Source: Hondaea fermentalgiana
Lineage: Eukaryota; Sar; Bigyra; Thraustochytrida; Thraustochytriidae
Assembly: GCA_014084085.1 (NCBI GenBank)
Contig: NPFB01000144.1
Coordinates: 59,749-123,748 of the forward strand
DNA length: 64,000 nt
Reading direction: 5' to 3'
Each line of letters begins with the position of its first letter. Within the stretch, counting starts at the first letter, position 1. Shown piece after piece: positions 31,601 through 41,563 of the stretch. The position numbers and the translations under genes are program-made. Below the pieces are notes generated by a model. It had not been told where the DNA came from, searched no databases, and saw only the letters and a list, made by a program, of their open reading frames with translations.

Positions 31601-34600
31601 AATATAGCTACGTAGACGGGGCCGGTCTCCAATATGTGAGCGCACTCGAATCATGTATGGCTGAATGCGGATATTCGCTTGGCGTCCATCCATACGACTC
31701 GACTCTCCCGCTGGACTACGAGTGCTTTCAGGCCACGAATGTCTGCACGGAGCCAAGTGTTGGCACTTATACTTGTCCAGAGGATACTGGATTCGATGAG
31801 CTTCGACAATCTTATACCTTGACTGTCGAGGTCAACCTGACTGCCTCGGCGTGTCCTGCGCATCTCCCTTATGCCTATATCGACATCAACGATACTCTTA
31901 ACAAATGCTGCAGCAACGATGGCGGTCGTTCGAGTGAAGAACGCTCAGTTTCCCCAATGTCTTGCGATATCAGCAGCGATTCGTGTCCAACCTGTGGTGA
32001 TTACGTGCCCTCATACAGCGAGAGCACAGATGCAGGATACTGCGAATGGGACGTTCTCGAGTACCCCTGCACGGGAACTGACATATATATCTTTGTCAAC
32101 GGAAGCGAAACTTACGTACCATATTACCCGACGACGTCAGAAGGGTGTGACGCTATTTGCGCCTCCTTCGTGGCAGCAAACTCAACCTGCACGTGTAACA
32201 CGGGAGAGGAAGACTTCTGTTTTGAGGTGTCTGCAAATGTGACATGCACGCAGGACTCTGTCGCGGGTCAGGGAACTTTGTGGAGCGAAGCGCACAGGAC
32301 GGCTGCGGGCACAGTCGTACAGCTCGACCCGGACACGGACACGTATGGTTCTGTCACTGTATACGATTTTGATGCAGTCATGAGCCGTACGGAAGAGGTC
32401 CCGGGATCGCTGTACACTGCCATCGCGCCCGTCCCTCTTTCTGCCAACTTTTCGGAAGATGGCACAGGCATCGAAATTACCTTTGATGCACCTTCGAATC
32501 AGGTGCTCGGATCCGTCGTCTCGGGTGTTGTTGAGTGTGCAGAGATTCTCGTCATCTCCAGTGAGGCTGCATCGGATAGTGTTTGTTACTGGACGAGCTC
32601 GACGGTACTATTTGTGTCATTGAGCGCGCAGAGCACAGTCTCTCTTAACGACGAGCTCTCTTTCCTCGCTGGTAATGGAATCCGGGCAGCGACTGGATAT
32701 TCACCCGAAGTTTCTGGAACGCTCATTGTGTCGTGGGGAGCTAGCGCGTATCCAACTCCTCAAATTTCGCTGCGTGGCGTCTCAGAGGTATCGCCTTGCG
32801 GGGAGACCTTGTCTCTTACGGGCCTGGCAACTAGCGGGGCTGCAGGTCGAGCTTTAACATGGACTCTCCAAATTGATGATACTACATCCGAAGCTACCGT
32901 GTTCAGTGCCTCTGGTCTGACCTCACCGCTCTTTGAGTATTCCTTCACGGATGCTGGCATTGTCGCTGGTGAGTCTTACGAGGCATCGGCCCAAGCAACA
33001 AATTGGCTGGGCGAGATCTCTACAATTGCGTACTGGAGTTTTTCTGTCGCTACGGAGGACATTCCCACCATCACCATCGAGTCTGCTTCGCCGCTGGTCG
33101 CGACACGCGGCGTAACACGTGTGACTGTGGATGCCACGACGCAGTTTACATGTGGCCTTCCAACAACGACGTACGAGTATGCTTGGACATATAGCAGCGA
33201 CAACTGGATTACGTCGAACACTCTGAACGGATACACTTCGTCGGCCTATCGAAAGTTTGCGGTTGACAGATTTCCTGTGGGCTCGTTCAAACTTCGGGTC
33301 ACAACTCGCGTCAAGGACTCGCCTTCAGTCGAGGCGCACGATGAAATCGACCTGGTCATCAATGCTCCCGAGCTGGCTCTAGTTCCGACCGGCGGCTTTT
33401 ACCGTGCCATCTTCCGCAATGAGATTCTCAACGTCGACTTCTCGCGCAGCTGCAACCCCGCAGCCGCGGTGGGTTGCGACCCGGTATTTGGTGCAACCGC
33501 TGGATCTGCGGCAGCCTTGACACCTTTCCTTTCAACTCCAGTGGTTGTCTGGTCCTGCTCGCGATCTGACAACGTGGCGTGCGGACTGAGTCTCCCGGCA
33601 AGCACTTCTCTTGTATGGACAATGCCAAGCAACACACTTGTAGCGGGCATTCAGTACTTTTTTACGGCCACAGTGAACGGGCAAGCGAGCAAGGTTGTCA
33701 CCATTGAAGTCCGGCCTACCATTGCGTGTGCGGTGATCCCCTCGGTGTCCATTGCTCCAGTGGATCCGGTGCTCACAGTTCCAAACGCTGGCGTCGTGCT
33801 CAAGGGGTCTGTCAGCAACTACGTTCCCGGAGCTTCGACAAACACAGTCAAGCTGATCTGGCAGCGCATGGTCACAGACGATGCCGGCACGCTTGTCGCG
33901 CAGAGCGCAACAAGCTTTGCCAGCGTGGTCAGTCGGCCTCAGTTGGTCTTGTCCAAGGCGTCTCTCACTCCCGGGACCACGTATACCTTTCGTCTCACAG
34001 CGCGTCAAGAGTGCTCCGAAAGCAGCAATAATCATCCCTTTGCTCAGGTCACCTTTACAGTGAACAAACCGCCATCGAATGGCTACGTTTCGTCGGCGCT
34101 CACGACCGGATTCGCGTACGATACCGACTTTACCTTTGTCGCAACGGGATTTAGCGACGACAATACGCCATTGACCTATTCCTTCGAGTACACATTCCAA
34201 AAGCCGACCGGTATCCTTCGTCCCGAAGATACCTATTCGCTTGGTCCATTCTCTGCGAGCCCGACGCTTCGGACCTCGCTCGAGCTCCCAGCGGCCGCTG
34301 CCGGGGTAAACGGGAGCGCCACGATGTACATCACGGTGGTTGCGCGTGACGCGCTTGGTGCAGAGAGCCAGCGAGTAAACTTTCTCGCCATTACGCTTCA
34401 GAATCCGATCAAGAGCCCCTTGTGGGCTCCCCCTGACTTTGCGAATGAGCTGCAGAACGTCACGGCAGAGGGCGGAAAGGACGAGGACCTCCTGCGCGCT
34501 GCCATTTCCCTCGGGTCACTTGTCAATTCTGCCGCGGGAAGCAACGTCGAGAACCTCGAGGCCTGGGCTACGTCGACCCGGAATGCAGCCTTGGGCTACC

Positions 34601-37296
34601 TGCAAGGTGTCAACGTAACGGAGCGTGAAGACCCGTTCATGGTTTCTTTGCAGATCAACCTGCTGCTCACTCTTGTGAGCGGTGAGGCGTCGACCATCGA
34701 CACCGACTTCCAGGACCAGAGCATTTCTTTGCTTCGTGATTTCATCGACCAGGCGAACCAGACAATCATCGCGAACCGACGAGCCGAGGACGACCCGGCA
34801 GCAGTCGGCATCTTGCCTTCGTCGGTGCAGGACAACACGCTCGAAAGTCTCACGCGCATTCTTGCAGCGGCGCGCGAAACTGTCGAATCTTCAGCTCGTC
34901 GGCTCTCTGGGCGCGCGCGCATGTTGTCAGATGAGGCTTCGTGCGGAATCGTTTCTCTCACGCGTAGTACAATTGAGGAGCTAGCACGGTTGTCTTTGCA
35001 AAATTACGCCGAGGGCGCCGCGGCGCGCCAGTTTCAATCTTCGGGCATTCAATTGGCGACGGCCCGCGAGAGCACGTCTGCCCTTGGAACGGGCAGTGAA
35101 GGCGGCGATGGTCTGTCTTCTGTGGCGCTTCCTGGATCAAAGACCGGTAAGAGCGCGTCGAGTAACACCACGTCGTCGAGCTCTTCAAGCTCGCGAGGCT
35201 CGTTTGTGCTCCCGGCCGATATTGTGAGCGGCATGGACTTTGGCGACGCGGATGCCCCCTCGGAGATTGATCTCATTGCGGTCTCCTACAGTATGAACAT
35301 CCGCTGCGAGGTTGTTTTCAACGTGACCCTCATCGATGCAGACGGAAACAGCGAGGACGAGTGCAACCTTACTTCCGAGATCGTCCAGTACACGGGCCCT
35401 GTGTCCGAAGTGACGGACGTGGTTTCTCTCGACTTTGTTGATACGAGCGACCCGGAGCGCCGCTTTGACCCGAGCGGACTGGACGAGGGCATCACCATCC
35501 AAGTTCCGCGCAACGACGTCCTGGATGCGGACCTTTGCGAAGATGTGGAGAATGCTACGGAACTGGTGTGCGGCTTCTTTGATCCAGACACGAATGAATG
35601 GTCCACGTCGGGGTGCGAGCTCTCTGGCAACCAGACGGATCCTGACAGTTTCGTGACCTGTGTCTGCAACCATGCCTCCGACTATGCGGTATGGCACGCG
35701 TTCACGGACGATGTGCGTCAAACGTTTTCGGATCCAATTACCTCTGTCACATCCATTGCTCTGCTCCTTCTCGGTGTGTTGTTCCCATCGATATTCTTCG
35801 TCTGGATCGTCGGTCTGTGGTGGGCGAACCGACGAGACAAGACCGATGCCAACTCGATTCAAAAGGGCGCCATTGGCATGATGTACTTGCGCCGCATGCA
35901 AGCGCGATCGCAGCAGCGCAGATTCTTTGAGAATCTCAAGGCCATGGTTCGTGACCAGCAAAATGTCAGCGACCTGGACTCTTACAAGGACCTGCAGGCC
36001 AACCCGCACCGCCCGCGGCCCCTGTTCAACCGTTCGATCTGCAAGAACTTCTTCCTTGCCATTGTTTACGAGCACAGTCTTCTTGGTCTCATCAAGTACG
36101 ACGCTCACTACAGCCGAATGCAGCGGGTCTCGGTCTTTGTGGCCATTTGCATGGGCAACGCCCTTGCTGCTTCCATCTTTTTCGAGCTCAAGACCGCCGA
36201 AGATGTGTCGACTGGCTTCCTCTTTGGCACCATCATCATGTGTTCGCTCTTCGTTTCCATCCCGATTCGCGTCTTTGTCAAAGCACTCTTCCGCATCTCA
36301 GACTTGCAGGAGGGTTCTCGTGGTTCTCGCGTGAGCACCGCCTTTGAGGCGCTCTCGCATATCGAGGAGCGTCCCATGGACGAGTCGGAAGTAGCTCTCC
36401 TCTTGTGCTACAACCGCGTTTTCCGCGCCAAAGCCCAGGTGGCTTCCCTCCGCGCCCAAATCCGCCTCGCCAAGCGACAGACGCCAGCCATCACAAGCCA
36501 AGCAGCGGTCGAGGCCGCCGCTCTGGTACCTGGATCGCCTGGGGGTGGCGAGACGGACTCGGAGCAGGCGATTGAGGTTCGTTCCCTCGAGGAGCTGCAG
36601 ACTAGCCTGGAAGACGCTCTTAATGAGCATCGAGAGGCGAAACTGGCGCTACTCCAGCGTACGCGCAATGCGAACGCGGAGTGGCGTACGCTGCGAACCG
36701 AGGACGCGATTGCGCGCATTAATCGTGTTCGGAAGCAAAAGAGCGCCATTATGCGTGTCACAGCTCTTCTTTCGGATGAGGCACAGGTTGTCGGCAAGCC
36801 CCGCCGACCTATGCTGGGCGCTGCCTTCAAGTACGTGGCCTGGTTCATCATGTTCTGCTTCTACGCTTTCTCCGCCTTTTATGTAACTCGTTTCGTGCTT
36901 ACGCGCGCGGATCGTGTTGGGTCTGGCGCGGCAGAAAATGAAATTCTTCTCATATGGCTCGGCACGGCAGCATCTGGTATCATCATTGGCTACGTTGTGG
37001 CGGAGCCAACCATCTTCTTTTTGCGCTACGCGCTCTTCCCGTACATTCTCATTCGCTTCGGACATAACTCGGACACCGTGAGCGACCAAGCTGATGGCAC
37101 TGATGTGGAACCCGGCGACGCCCACGATGACGACGACAGCAACCAGGGGTCCACGCTCGACAGGCGCAAGTCTCGTCTTTCCGAATACTTCTACGACCAT
37201 TCGGGCAAGCGCGGAGCTCGCAAGGAGAAGAAGAAGGGCTCAGATAATACAGTCTTGCTGGAGCTCGCCGCCGACATGCTCGAAGCTGGACTCTAA
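28606..37296 (+). CDS. LNR/REJ/GPS-domain multi-pass membrane protein (polycystin-1-related)
   Basis: The ATG at 28606 begins a clear signal peptide (AAAALAVVAAVVAALAAPARG) and gives 2,896 residues; the frame upstream crosses an N gap and starts at TTG, so is rejected. A Cys-rich ectodomain with many N-glycosylation sites contains a Notch-type LNR module (residues ~377-410, GCHPSHLGDGYCNPKCNVPE). PKD/REJ-like beta-sandwich sequence follows (~1200-1950), then a helical GAIN/REJ-end region (~1950-2320) and a GPS motif with Cys pairs ending CVCNHAS near residue 2353. After the GPS come a membrane helix (~2380-2410), a cytoplasmic loop, a helix pair (~2505-2565), a long cytoplasmic coil (~2590-2730) and two or three helices (~2745-2825), then an acidic tail. 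No PLAT domain or full 11-helix polycystin channel is seen. Possible adhesion or mechanosensory receptor, inferred. Confidence 0.87.
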   Translation: MRAAAAALAVVAAVVAALAAPARGENILTLDCQGGLHVLEGLPLETHVNLASLKAAANLLGEQWLERARCACGEAPDAELIRRFVPSADFFVAALAHQDDGNGGYTLDDSAFENSCAGTDSGVQAVFSAISSAFPVIDGAKLSGVELPSTCSYQSLQNGQGCQLTLNGMVNSTWVKSESTVLNVVIDRCEDSITWPFISIDCEGTDCDQVLVQPCDSDADCTSEFQSCKGFFGNTTEDAIALMADLGFTVGDDATCATAGREIQLPVFADEILLGIFGLEAEPGLLFDMRTCTPTFYDLASIARDLIVDGGSDSSSSSNSYGGYDGYDGGDGSSSSSSESTLDALLGLISPPFSATEVKTEITDTAMVLPGFDIGYCASLGCHPSHLGDGYCNPKCNVPECLYDGNECANCECVSGSDYSTCNKTSYDGFFIASFSTYSSSSSYLDVFPAAQPSADVCAVDTNSTLSEYDAFAACGEKPPATSGPEWFCTINGEQTAEGGIVNGTVLFSATSIDSNGNVLFDCADGDESVARQRLCTCASPVNVSECWDYPFDYAITWTIAGEFPEDEALCGPRPTFETCPLATLTTAVPRAGLVSPLALDPATFDKDGNSHFTPDIAPADSNILYTLCDGTIVANLFNPFLSVAVAMPNLNSTLTHLKNAIRQMDDCGSNWSALAGDNATVAFDFWKPAFWLGALMPGDYISSRGNATLGYKFENSEPLTFSNAESLNVENLLSGPSSPVRFEISLAEPFGVSQFDVAVEIDTCDSENGASELSQLKVALVAPFIQGVVDGVSTCADTLLDTCPGTAEDSFCFDFSTPIASIFGDSDDGSETTGLGEFSYIFDAFVWRDTIAPPELCLELDDRFSLLSVRRLLFDLVLADGVSAPLEVPALTEELLLACLPVFFQTIDSLFSDSQVYCYSNSPYDTTCNDGLSVTECEESFANLTLPQCSSYGSTYDPYTSATNCSTAIGKHISCDYAVCVGYQTANTIVYGGDYHAQYSYVDGAGLQYVSALESCMAECGYSLGVHPYDSTLPLDYECFQATNVCTEPSVGTYTCPEDTGFDELRQSYTLTVEVNLTASACPAHLPYAYIDINDTLNKCCSNDGGRSSEERSVSPMSCDISSDSCPTCGDYVPSYSESTDAGYCEWDVLEYPCTGTDIYIFVNGSETYVPYYPTTSEGCDAICASFVAANSTCTCNTGEEDFCFEVSANVTCTQDSVAGQGTLWSEAHRTAAGTVVQLDPDTDTYGSVTVYDFDAVMSRTEEVPGSLYTAIAPVPLSANFSEDGTGIEITFDAPSNQVLGSVVSGVVECAEILVISSEAASDSVCYWTSSTVLFVSLSAQSTVSLNDELSFLAGNGIRAATGYSPEVSGTLIVSWGASAYPTPQISLRGVSEVSPCGETLSLTGLATSGAAGRALTWTLQIDDTTSEATVFSASGLTSPLFEYSFTDAGIVAGESYEASAQATNWLGEISTIAYWSFSVATEDIPTITIESASPLVATRGVTRVTVDATTQFTCGLPTTTYEYAWTYSSDNWITSNTLNGYTSSAYRKFAVDRFPVGSFKLRVTTRVKDSPSVEAHDEIDLVINAPELALVPTGGFYRAIFRNEILNVDFSRSCNPAAAVGCDPVFGATAGSAAALTPFLSTPVVVWSCSRSDNVACGLSLPASTSLVWTMPSNTLVAGIQYFFTATVNGQASKVVTIEVRPTIACAVIPSVSIAPVDPVLTVPNAGVVLKGSVSNYVPGASTNTVKLIWQRMVTDDAGTLVAQSATSFASVVSRPQLVLSKASLTPGTTYTFRLTARQECSESSNNHPFAQVTFTVNKPPSNGYVSSALTTGFAYDTDFTFVATGFSDDNTPLTYSFEYTFQKPTGILRPEDTYSLGPFSASPTLRTSLELPAAAAGVNGSATMYITVVARDALGAESQRVNFLAITLQNPIKSPLWAPPDFANELQNVTAEGGKDEDLLRAAISLGSLVNSAAGSNVENLEAWATSTRNAALGYLQGVNVTEREDPFMVSLQINLLLTLVSGEASTIDTDFQDQSISLLRDFIDQANQTIIANRRAEDDPAAVGILPSSVQDNTLESLTRILAAARETVESSARRLSGRARMLSDEASCGIVSLTRSTIEELARLSLQNYAEGAAARQFQSSGIQLATARESTSALGTGSEGGDGLSSVALPGSKTGKSASSNTTSSSSSSSRGSFVLPADIVSGMDFGDADAPSEIDLIAVSYSMNIRCEVVFNVTLIDADGNSEDECNLTSEIVQYTGPVSEVTDVVSLDFVDTSDPERRFDPSGLDEGITIQVPRNDVLDADLCEDVENATELVCGFFDPDTNEWSTSGCELSGNQTDPDSFVTCVCNHASDYAVWHAFTDDVRQTFSDPITSVTSIALLLLGVLFPSIFFVWIVGLWWANRRDKTDANSIQKGAIGMMYLRRMQARSQQRRFFENLKAMVRDQQNVSDLDSYKDLQANPHRPRPLFNRSICKNFFLAIVYEHSLLGLIKYDAHYSRMQRVSVFVAICMGNALAASIFFELKTAEDVSTGFLFGTIIMCSLFVSIPIRVFVKALFRISDLQEGSRGSRVSTAFEALSHIEERPMDESEVALLLCYNRVFRAKAQVASLRAQIRLAKRQTPAITSQAAVEAAALVPGSPGGGETDSEQAIEVRSLEELQTSLEDALNEHREAKLALLQRTRNANAEWRTLRTEDAIARINRVRKQKSAIMRVTALLSDEAQVVGKPRRPMLGAAFKYVAWFIMFCFYAFSAFYVTRFVLTRADRVGSGAAENEILLIWLGTAASGIIIGYVVAEPTIFFLRYALFPYILIRFGHNSDTVSDQADGTDVEPGDAHDDDDSNQGSTLDRRKSRLSEYFYDHSGKRGARKEKKKGSDNTVLLELAADMLEAGL

Positions 37297-37460
37297 GGTG
37301 TCTCGCGAGGTTTTGCCCCCATCAAATCAGATGAATCTTTCTTTTACCAAGGTTATACATAAAAATGTTTTGTTTTTCCATCTTAACGACCATGCGCAGT
37401 GCTTTACTTGTGGCTCTCGTGTTGCTCCACAACCAAAGTATTTTCTGCTCTTCCGTCTGA

Positions 37461-40400
37461 TCATGTGGCTTCGACAAAGCTCTTTCGAACCTGCCCGACC
37501 TTGGGTCGCTGTGTTTGAGCACCCTTGCGCTTTCCGCCGCAAAGCTGCTTGAGGTGGCGCTTGAATATTGCGGCGTTGGCAACCTCATCAAGTTTCTCCA
37601 AAAAGGTCCGCTTTGCAGAATTGCTCGCACCAGCGCGAGGTATCGATGGCTCGCTCAAGGCTGAACGGAGCCAATCGCAGGCATGGTCGCGGAATTGACC
37701 GAGAATGGCTCGAAGGCAGAGCGAAAGGCGATCAATGGCCCACGCCGGCATACGACCTCCTCCCGCGCAAAGAAGCCCTCGCGTGAGACCTGCGCCACGA
37801 GCTTCGAGAGACCTGTCGCGGACCGCCTTGAACCAGGACGGCATTGTCGGAATGGGTTGCTGAAAAACGTCCTCGTGATCCGCACAGCAACCAAGAACAA
37901 GAACTCGCGCAGTCTGAACAATCTCCAGTGCAAGATCCTGGTCCTCGATTTCCCCGGACTGATCATTGAGCATAACAATCACAGTATCGCAGGTGGTCTG
38001 ATGCAGAGTCAAGAGACGAGACTCGAGAACGCTGGAGGCCGGAGTATGTTCTCGAGACCGCCGGGGCAAAGCTGTGCATCGTAGCAAGGCCCGCGCAAGC
38101 TGCAGAACGAGACGCGCAATGTCCGGGCATGCATCCATCCAGGAAAGTAAGTCACTGGAAGGTGTCGAGGCGCGCTGCAGAAGCGCGAGGCAGCAGTCGA
38201 GCAAAGTCGTAAGTAACACGTGATCCAAGGAGAGCACTTCGGCTTGACGGACGAAGGAAACGAGGAACCTTAGCGCGAGAGTCGAAGCGCCGGAAGAGTC
38301 TGTAATCTTGGCAATCGCAACCCCCTGCGCGTCATGTACGGCAACCTGCAGATCGCTTGCATGCGCAGGAAGCGTGCCGGCGCAAAAGGTCGACATAAAG
38401 GAAAAGGCAGCCTCGAGGACATCAAATTCTTCGTGAGACAACCCATGCGCCTGCGCAGCGTTTTGCACAACGTTGCGCGTGAGTTGGAAGATGGGTAGAT
38501 TCGCTTGTACAAAGGCATTATGCGCGCTGGTGTTGTTGCCTTCGTCGGAAATGCCAGTTCTTTCGTCGCGCAATCTGTTGGCAGCTCCGATGACGACCAT
38601 GCTCAAGTGAAAGCCGTGTCGCAAAAGGGCGGGTGACGACCCGCATTCTTGAAAAAAACAATTGATCGGCCTCATGATAGCGTCGACAACTCTGTGGTCG
38701 GCACCGACGTTTTCGCGTAGACAATGAAAGGCGAAGTAGGCAAGCGACTGCAAGAGGAGGTCAATACTACGCAGAGACAGATTTCTCCCGGTTCGGGACA
38801 TGGGCCCATCTACATGGACGACTCGTTCCCCTTGCAATGCACGCGGAGCATCGATAGCTGCGCAATGCGCCGCCAGAATTTCGTGCAGATCGAGAAAGAG
38901 AAATGTGTCGGTGCTGCCTTCTCCTCCCCCGCCAGGAAAAGACGTTTCGCGACGCAAGTCCGCAAGGACCAGGGCGCAGCTTTCAAATGCGCAAAGTTTG
39001 GCAAGAGCCACGACTCCGACATGATCTTCAGATTCTCGCATCGGAAAGACATTGTCTTCCTCTTGGGCAAAGAGACTCGCTCGTGCGCACATAAACAAAT
39101 GACCAATAAATTGCGCAGGCGCGTCTTGCGCAGCTGCACTCATGGCCCATGCTAAAACTGCTGCAGTGCGCAAGAGAGCACGGTGCTGTGGGCCAGCCTT
39201 TCCGCTGGCAAGCCGCGCGGTCCGCTCCAGAATGACTTGAATATCGCCATTCTGGCTCGAAAGCTGCTGAGCGAGCGCGCTCAGTGCGTGAAGGCCAGAC
39301 TCTTGAAGACGCCACGATGATGATGATGAAGAAGAATAAGAAGGAGAAGTACTGTCCATGTCGTAGATACGATGCCGAATCCAAGATGCCAGACGAGGCG
39401 GAGACTCTGCATCGGAAAATAGGGTTCGCAAGAGGTTGCGGAACTCTCTGCGCAAGCCTCGAAATTCGCCTCGATCGTTGGCATCCCATTTAACGACGTA
39501 GATCTCGTCGGCAGGAATGACTAGCACGTCCGTACAGTATGTAGCCGTGGCCTGCTCCCAACTTTGACGAAGCGAGTCTGCAAAGTGCTGTGGAATTGCC
39601 ACATTTGTCTTATGAATAGACTCGCAAATTTCATGACAAGCGCGCCAGAATTCGAAGGTAGCGCTGATGACGTCTCCCGGAAGGTCCGGCTTAACGCAGG
39701 CGGTGACGCAGCCCACAACGGCTTCCACATGTGCGTCAAACGCGTGCTCAGGGAAAGAGTCCACCGCATGCTCGCAAATAATTGAGAGGCGAGCTAATGC
39801 TACGGAAACGAGAGTTGCGCAAACATTTGCGGCAAGTTTCGTATCGAAAGAGTCCGTCACGGCAACATGTCGCAAAGTTCTCAGGAGGGGGTCCAGCGGC
39901 AGACCCTCGCGAAGTTTACGACGATATACCGCGCACTCGCGAACAGAGGCGGAGACTTTGACGATTTGGTCGGCACGAAGAGTGGCGCATGTCGCCACCA
40001 GGTCAATATTGCCAAGGATGTTCGTCAACAGCGCGGATCTTTGCGGCGAGTCTGGACTCGCGAAGGGGGCGAGATGGTCCATAAAGTCAAAAAGAAAGCC
40101 TGTTATGGCAGAGTTAGCCAACAGCTCGACGCGAATAGCACCGAGGGCAAGCCAGGCACTCAAACAAGATAGAAGTGCATTGGCTGCGTCCGAGGCTCGC
40201 GGTGACTCATCGTTGAGCGCGCTTCGAGCGGCCTGCTGGCTTGCGTTCACAAGTAATCTTAGAACGTCAGGGCCGGTCTCAGTAAGAGCGGCCCTGATTT
40301 CGTCTTGTCGGCGGCGACCGAGCGAAAGGCCGTCTTCCCCGACAAGTTCGGCCACGACACGCAAACCTTGCAGGAGATCAGTGTCGTTGAAGGCGGCAGA

Positions 40401-40907
40401 GATGCGTGGAACCAGTTCTTTTTCTGGCCATGAGCGGACGGCGAGAGCACCATAGGCAAGAAAGAGCTGTGTTCGCACACGCGGAGCTACCGCAGCCGCT
40501 ACGGATGTCGGATTGGCGAAAGCTGCGATGGCTTTGCGAAGGTAAACCTCTACTTCCTCCAAGCCACCGCAAGTTTCTGCTGCATGCACAAGCTGGCGCG
40601 AACGACGCGCCATTCCTTGTAGGGACTGACTGGCGAAGAGTACTGTTGTCGCCCATACCTGATTAGATTGCGCAGCCAGTTCTGGGGCGGCACCTCCGAC
40701 CAAGGACTCTGGCGTGCTTTGTAGGACGCCACAACAGACGGCCCAAGCCTCTTTCGTGCGCACAAATTCTGTCAAGTACTTGTTGAATTGAGCCCTTTTC
40801 GTCTCGCCGCCCGTTGTGCCTACACCGGCCCCGCCGTTGAAGAGCCCGTGCGTGGCGACCACGAACCGCCTCGTGAGCTCCTCGCCACCAACATTTACCA
40901 GGTTCAT
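37461..40907 (-). CDS. transportin-3/importin-13-like karyopherin
   Basis: The ATG at 40907 gives 1,148 residues. The frame is open 96 codons further upstream, but that part is Arg/Ser-rich and lacks karyopherin character. The N-terminus contains a degenerate importin-beta N-terminal segment (QFNKYLTEFVRTKEAWAVC) followed by exportin-1-like helices. The middle region FWRACHEICESIHKTN, then an RRMxVxD-like stretch (EFRGLRREFRNLLRTLF), parallels the conserved segment of TNPO3 and IPO13. The rest is helical, HEAT-repeat-like. Such proteins bind Ran-GTP and carry SR proteins or other cargo through nuclear pores. It is about 200 residues longer than animal homologues. The Lys/Arg-rich C-terminus (KRKGAQTQRPK) is unusual. 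It converges on the REJ/GPS gene with 164 bases between stops. Confidence 0.85.
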   Translation of the reverse strand: MNLVNVGGEELTRRFVVATHGLFNGGAGVGTTGGETKRAQFNKYLTEFVRTKEAWAVCCGVLQSTPESLVGGAAPELAAQSNQVWATTVLFASQSLQGMARRSRQLVHAAETCGGLEEVEVYLRKAIAAFANPTSVAAAVAPRVRTQLFLAYGALAVRSWPEKELVPRISAAFNDTDLLQGLRVVAELVGEDGLSLGRRRQDEIRAALTETGPDVLRLLVNASQQAARSALNDESPRASDAANALLSCLSAWLALGAIRVELLANSAITGFLFDFMDHLAPFASPDSPQRSALLTNILGNIDLVATCATLRADQIVKVSASVRECAVYRRKLREGLPLDPLLRTLRHVAVTDSFDTKLAANVCATLVSVALARLSIICEHAVDSFPEHAFDAHVEAVVGCVTACVKPDLPGDVISATFEFWRACHEICESIHKTNVAIPQHFADSLRQSWEQATATYCTDVLVIPADEIYVVKWDANDRGEFRGLRREFRNLLRTLFSDAESPPRLASWIRHRIYDMDSTSPSYSSSSSSSWRLQESGLHALSALAQQLSSQNGDIQVILERTARLASGKAGPQHRALLRTAAVLAWAMSAAAQDAPAQFIGHLFMCARASLFAQEEDNVFPMRESEDHVGVVALAKLCAFESCALVLADLRRETSFPGGGGEGSTDTFLFLDLHEILAAHCAAIDAPRALQGERVVHVDGPMSRTGRNLSLRSIDLLLQSLAYFAFHCLRENVGADHRVVDAIMRPINCFFQECGSSPALLRHGFHLSMVVIGAANRLRDERTGISDEGNNTSAHNAFVQANLPIFQLTRNVVQNAAQAHGLSHEEFDVLEAAFSFMSTFCAGTLPAHASDLQVAVHDAQGVAIAKITDSSGASTLALRFLVSFVRQAEVLSLDHVLLTTLLDCCLALLQRASTPSSDLLSWMDACPDIARLVLQLARALLRCTALPRRSREHTPASSVLESRLLTLHQTTCDTVIVMLNDQSGEIEDQDLALEIVQTARVLVLGCCADHEDVFQQPIPTMPSWFKAVRDRSLEARGAGLTRGLLCAGGGRMPAWAIDRLSLCLRAILGQFRDHACDWLRSALSEPSIPRAGASNSAKRTFLEKLDEVANAAIFKRHLKQLCGGKRKGAQTQRPKVGQVRKSFVEAT

Positions 40908-41541
40908 GACGAGATTGTCTCTGACTGACCTTTTGGTCTGCTCCTCTCGCGCGCGCGAGAGAGGCCCACCCGTGCGCCAGCTGCTTTCCTCCCGCCGTGC
41001 GCGCCTCGTGCCTCGGCGGACTCGTCCTCCGCGCTTGGTATGTTCTGCAAGCGAGTGAGCGAGACTCGTTGACGAGGCCAAAATTGTACGAGGCCAAGCA
41101 AGAGGCCGAGCAAGAGGCCACGAGGATGGGGGACACGGCATGCACGTCCGCAAGGAGACCACGAAGCTCCGCGCGACGAGAGTACGGGCGAACAAAGCCC
41201 CCTTGGTGCTCGAGGAGCGTCGCCCGCCTCGGACTCTAGGCCCATCACGATCATTCTAAGCCGTCGAAGTTTACATGGCATGTGCGAGCAAGGACACCTG
41301 CCCTACGTCTTGCTGCACTTGCAAGTGTGGAGAACAGACTTATCCGAATAAAGTTCACTTGTAGCGGCGCGTCCCGAACACGAAGCAACCACCAGCCAGA
41401 CCAACAACGGTGCAAGACGAATCCAAGAGATAGATGCTCGTCTCGCCCGTGCTGGCCGCCCTGTAGAGACCAGACTCGGCTTCTGAGAGCCTGCGGCGCT
41501 GCTCGTCGCCGCCCGCGGCGGCTGCTCGAGTCGAGGCGCGC

Positions 41542-41563
41542 CGATCGATCGATCGATCGATCG
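41542..41563. repeat. CGAT tandem (self-complementary) run
   Basis: Five to six CGAT units, which are palindromic and could pair on themselves. Directly visible. Confidence 0.85.

Noticed and set aside
35185..36108. 307-codon minus-strand frame in the REJ/GPS gene
   Set aside because: Shadow of the real coding strand; no domain visible and the + strand encodes the GPS motif there.
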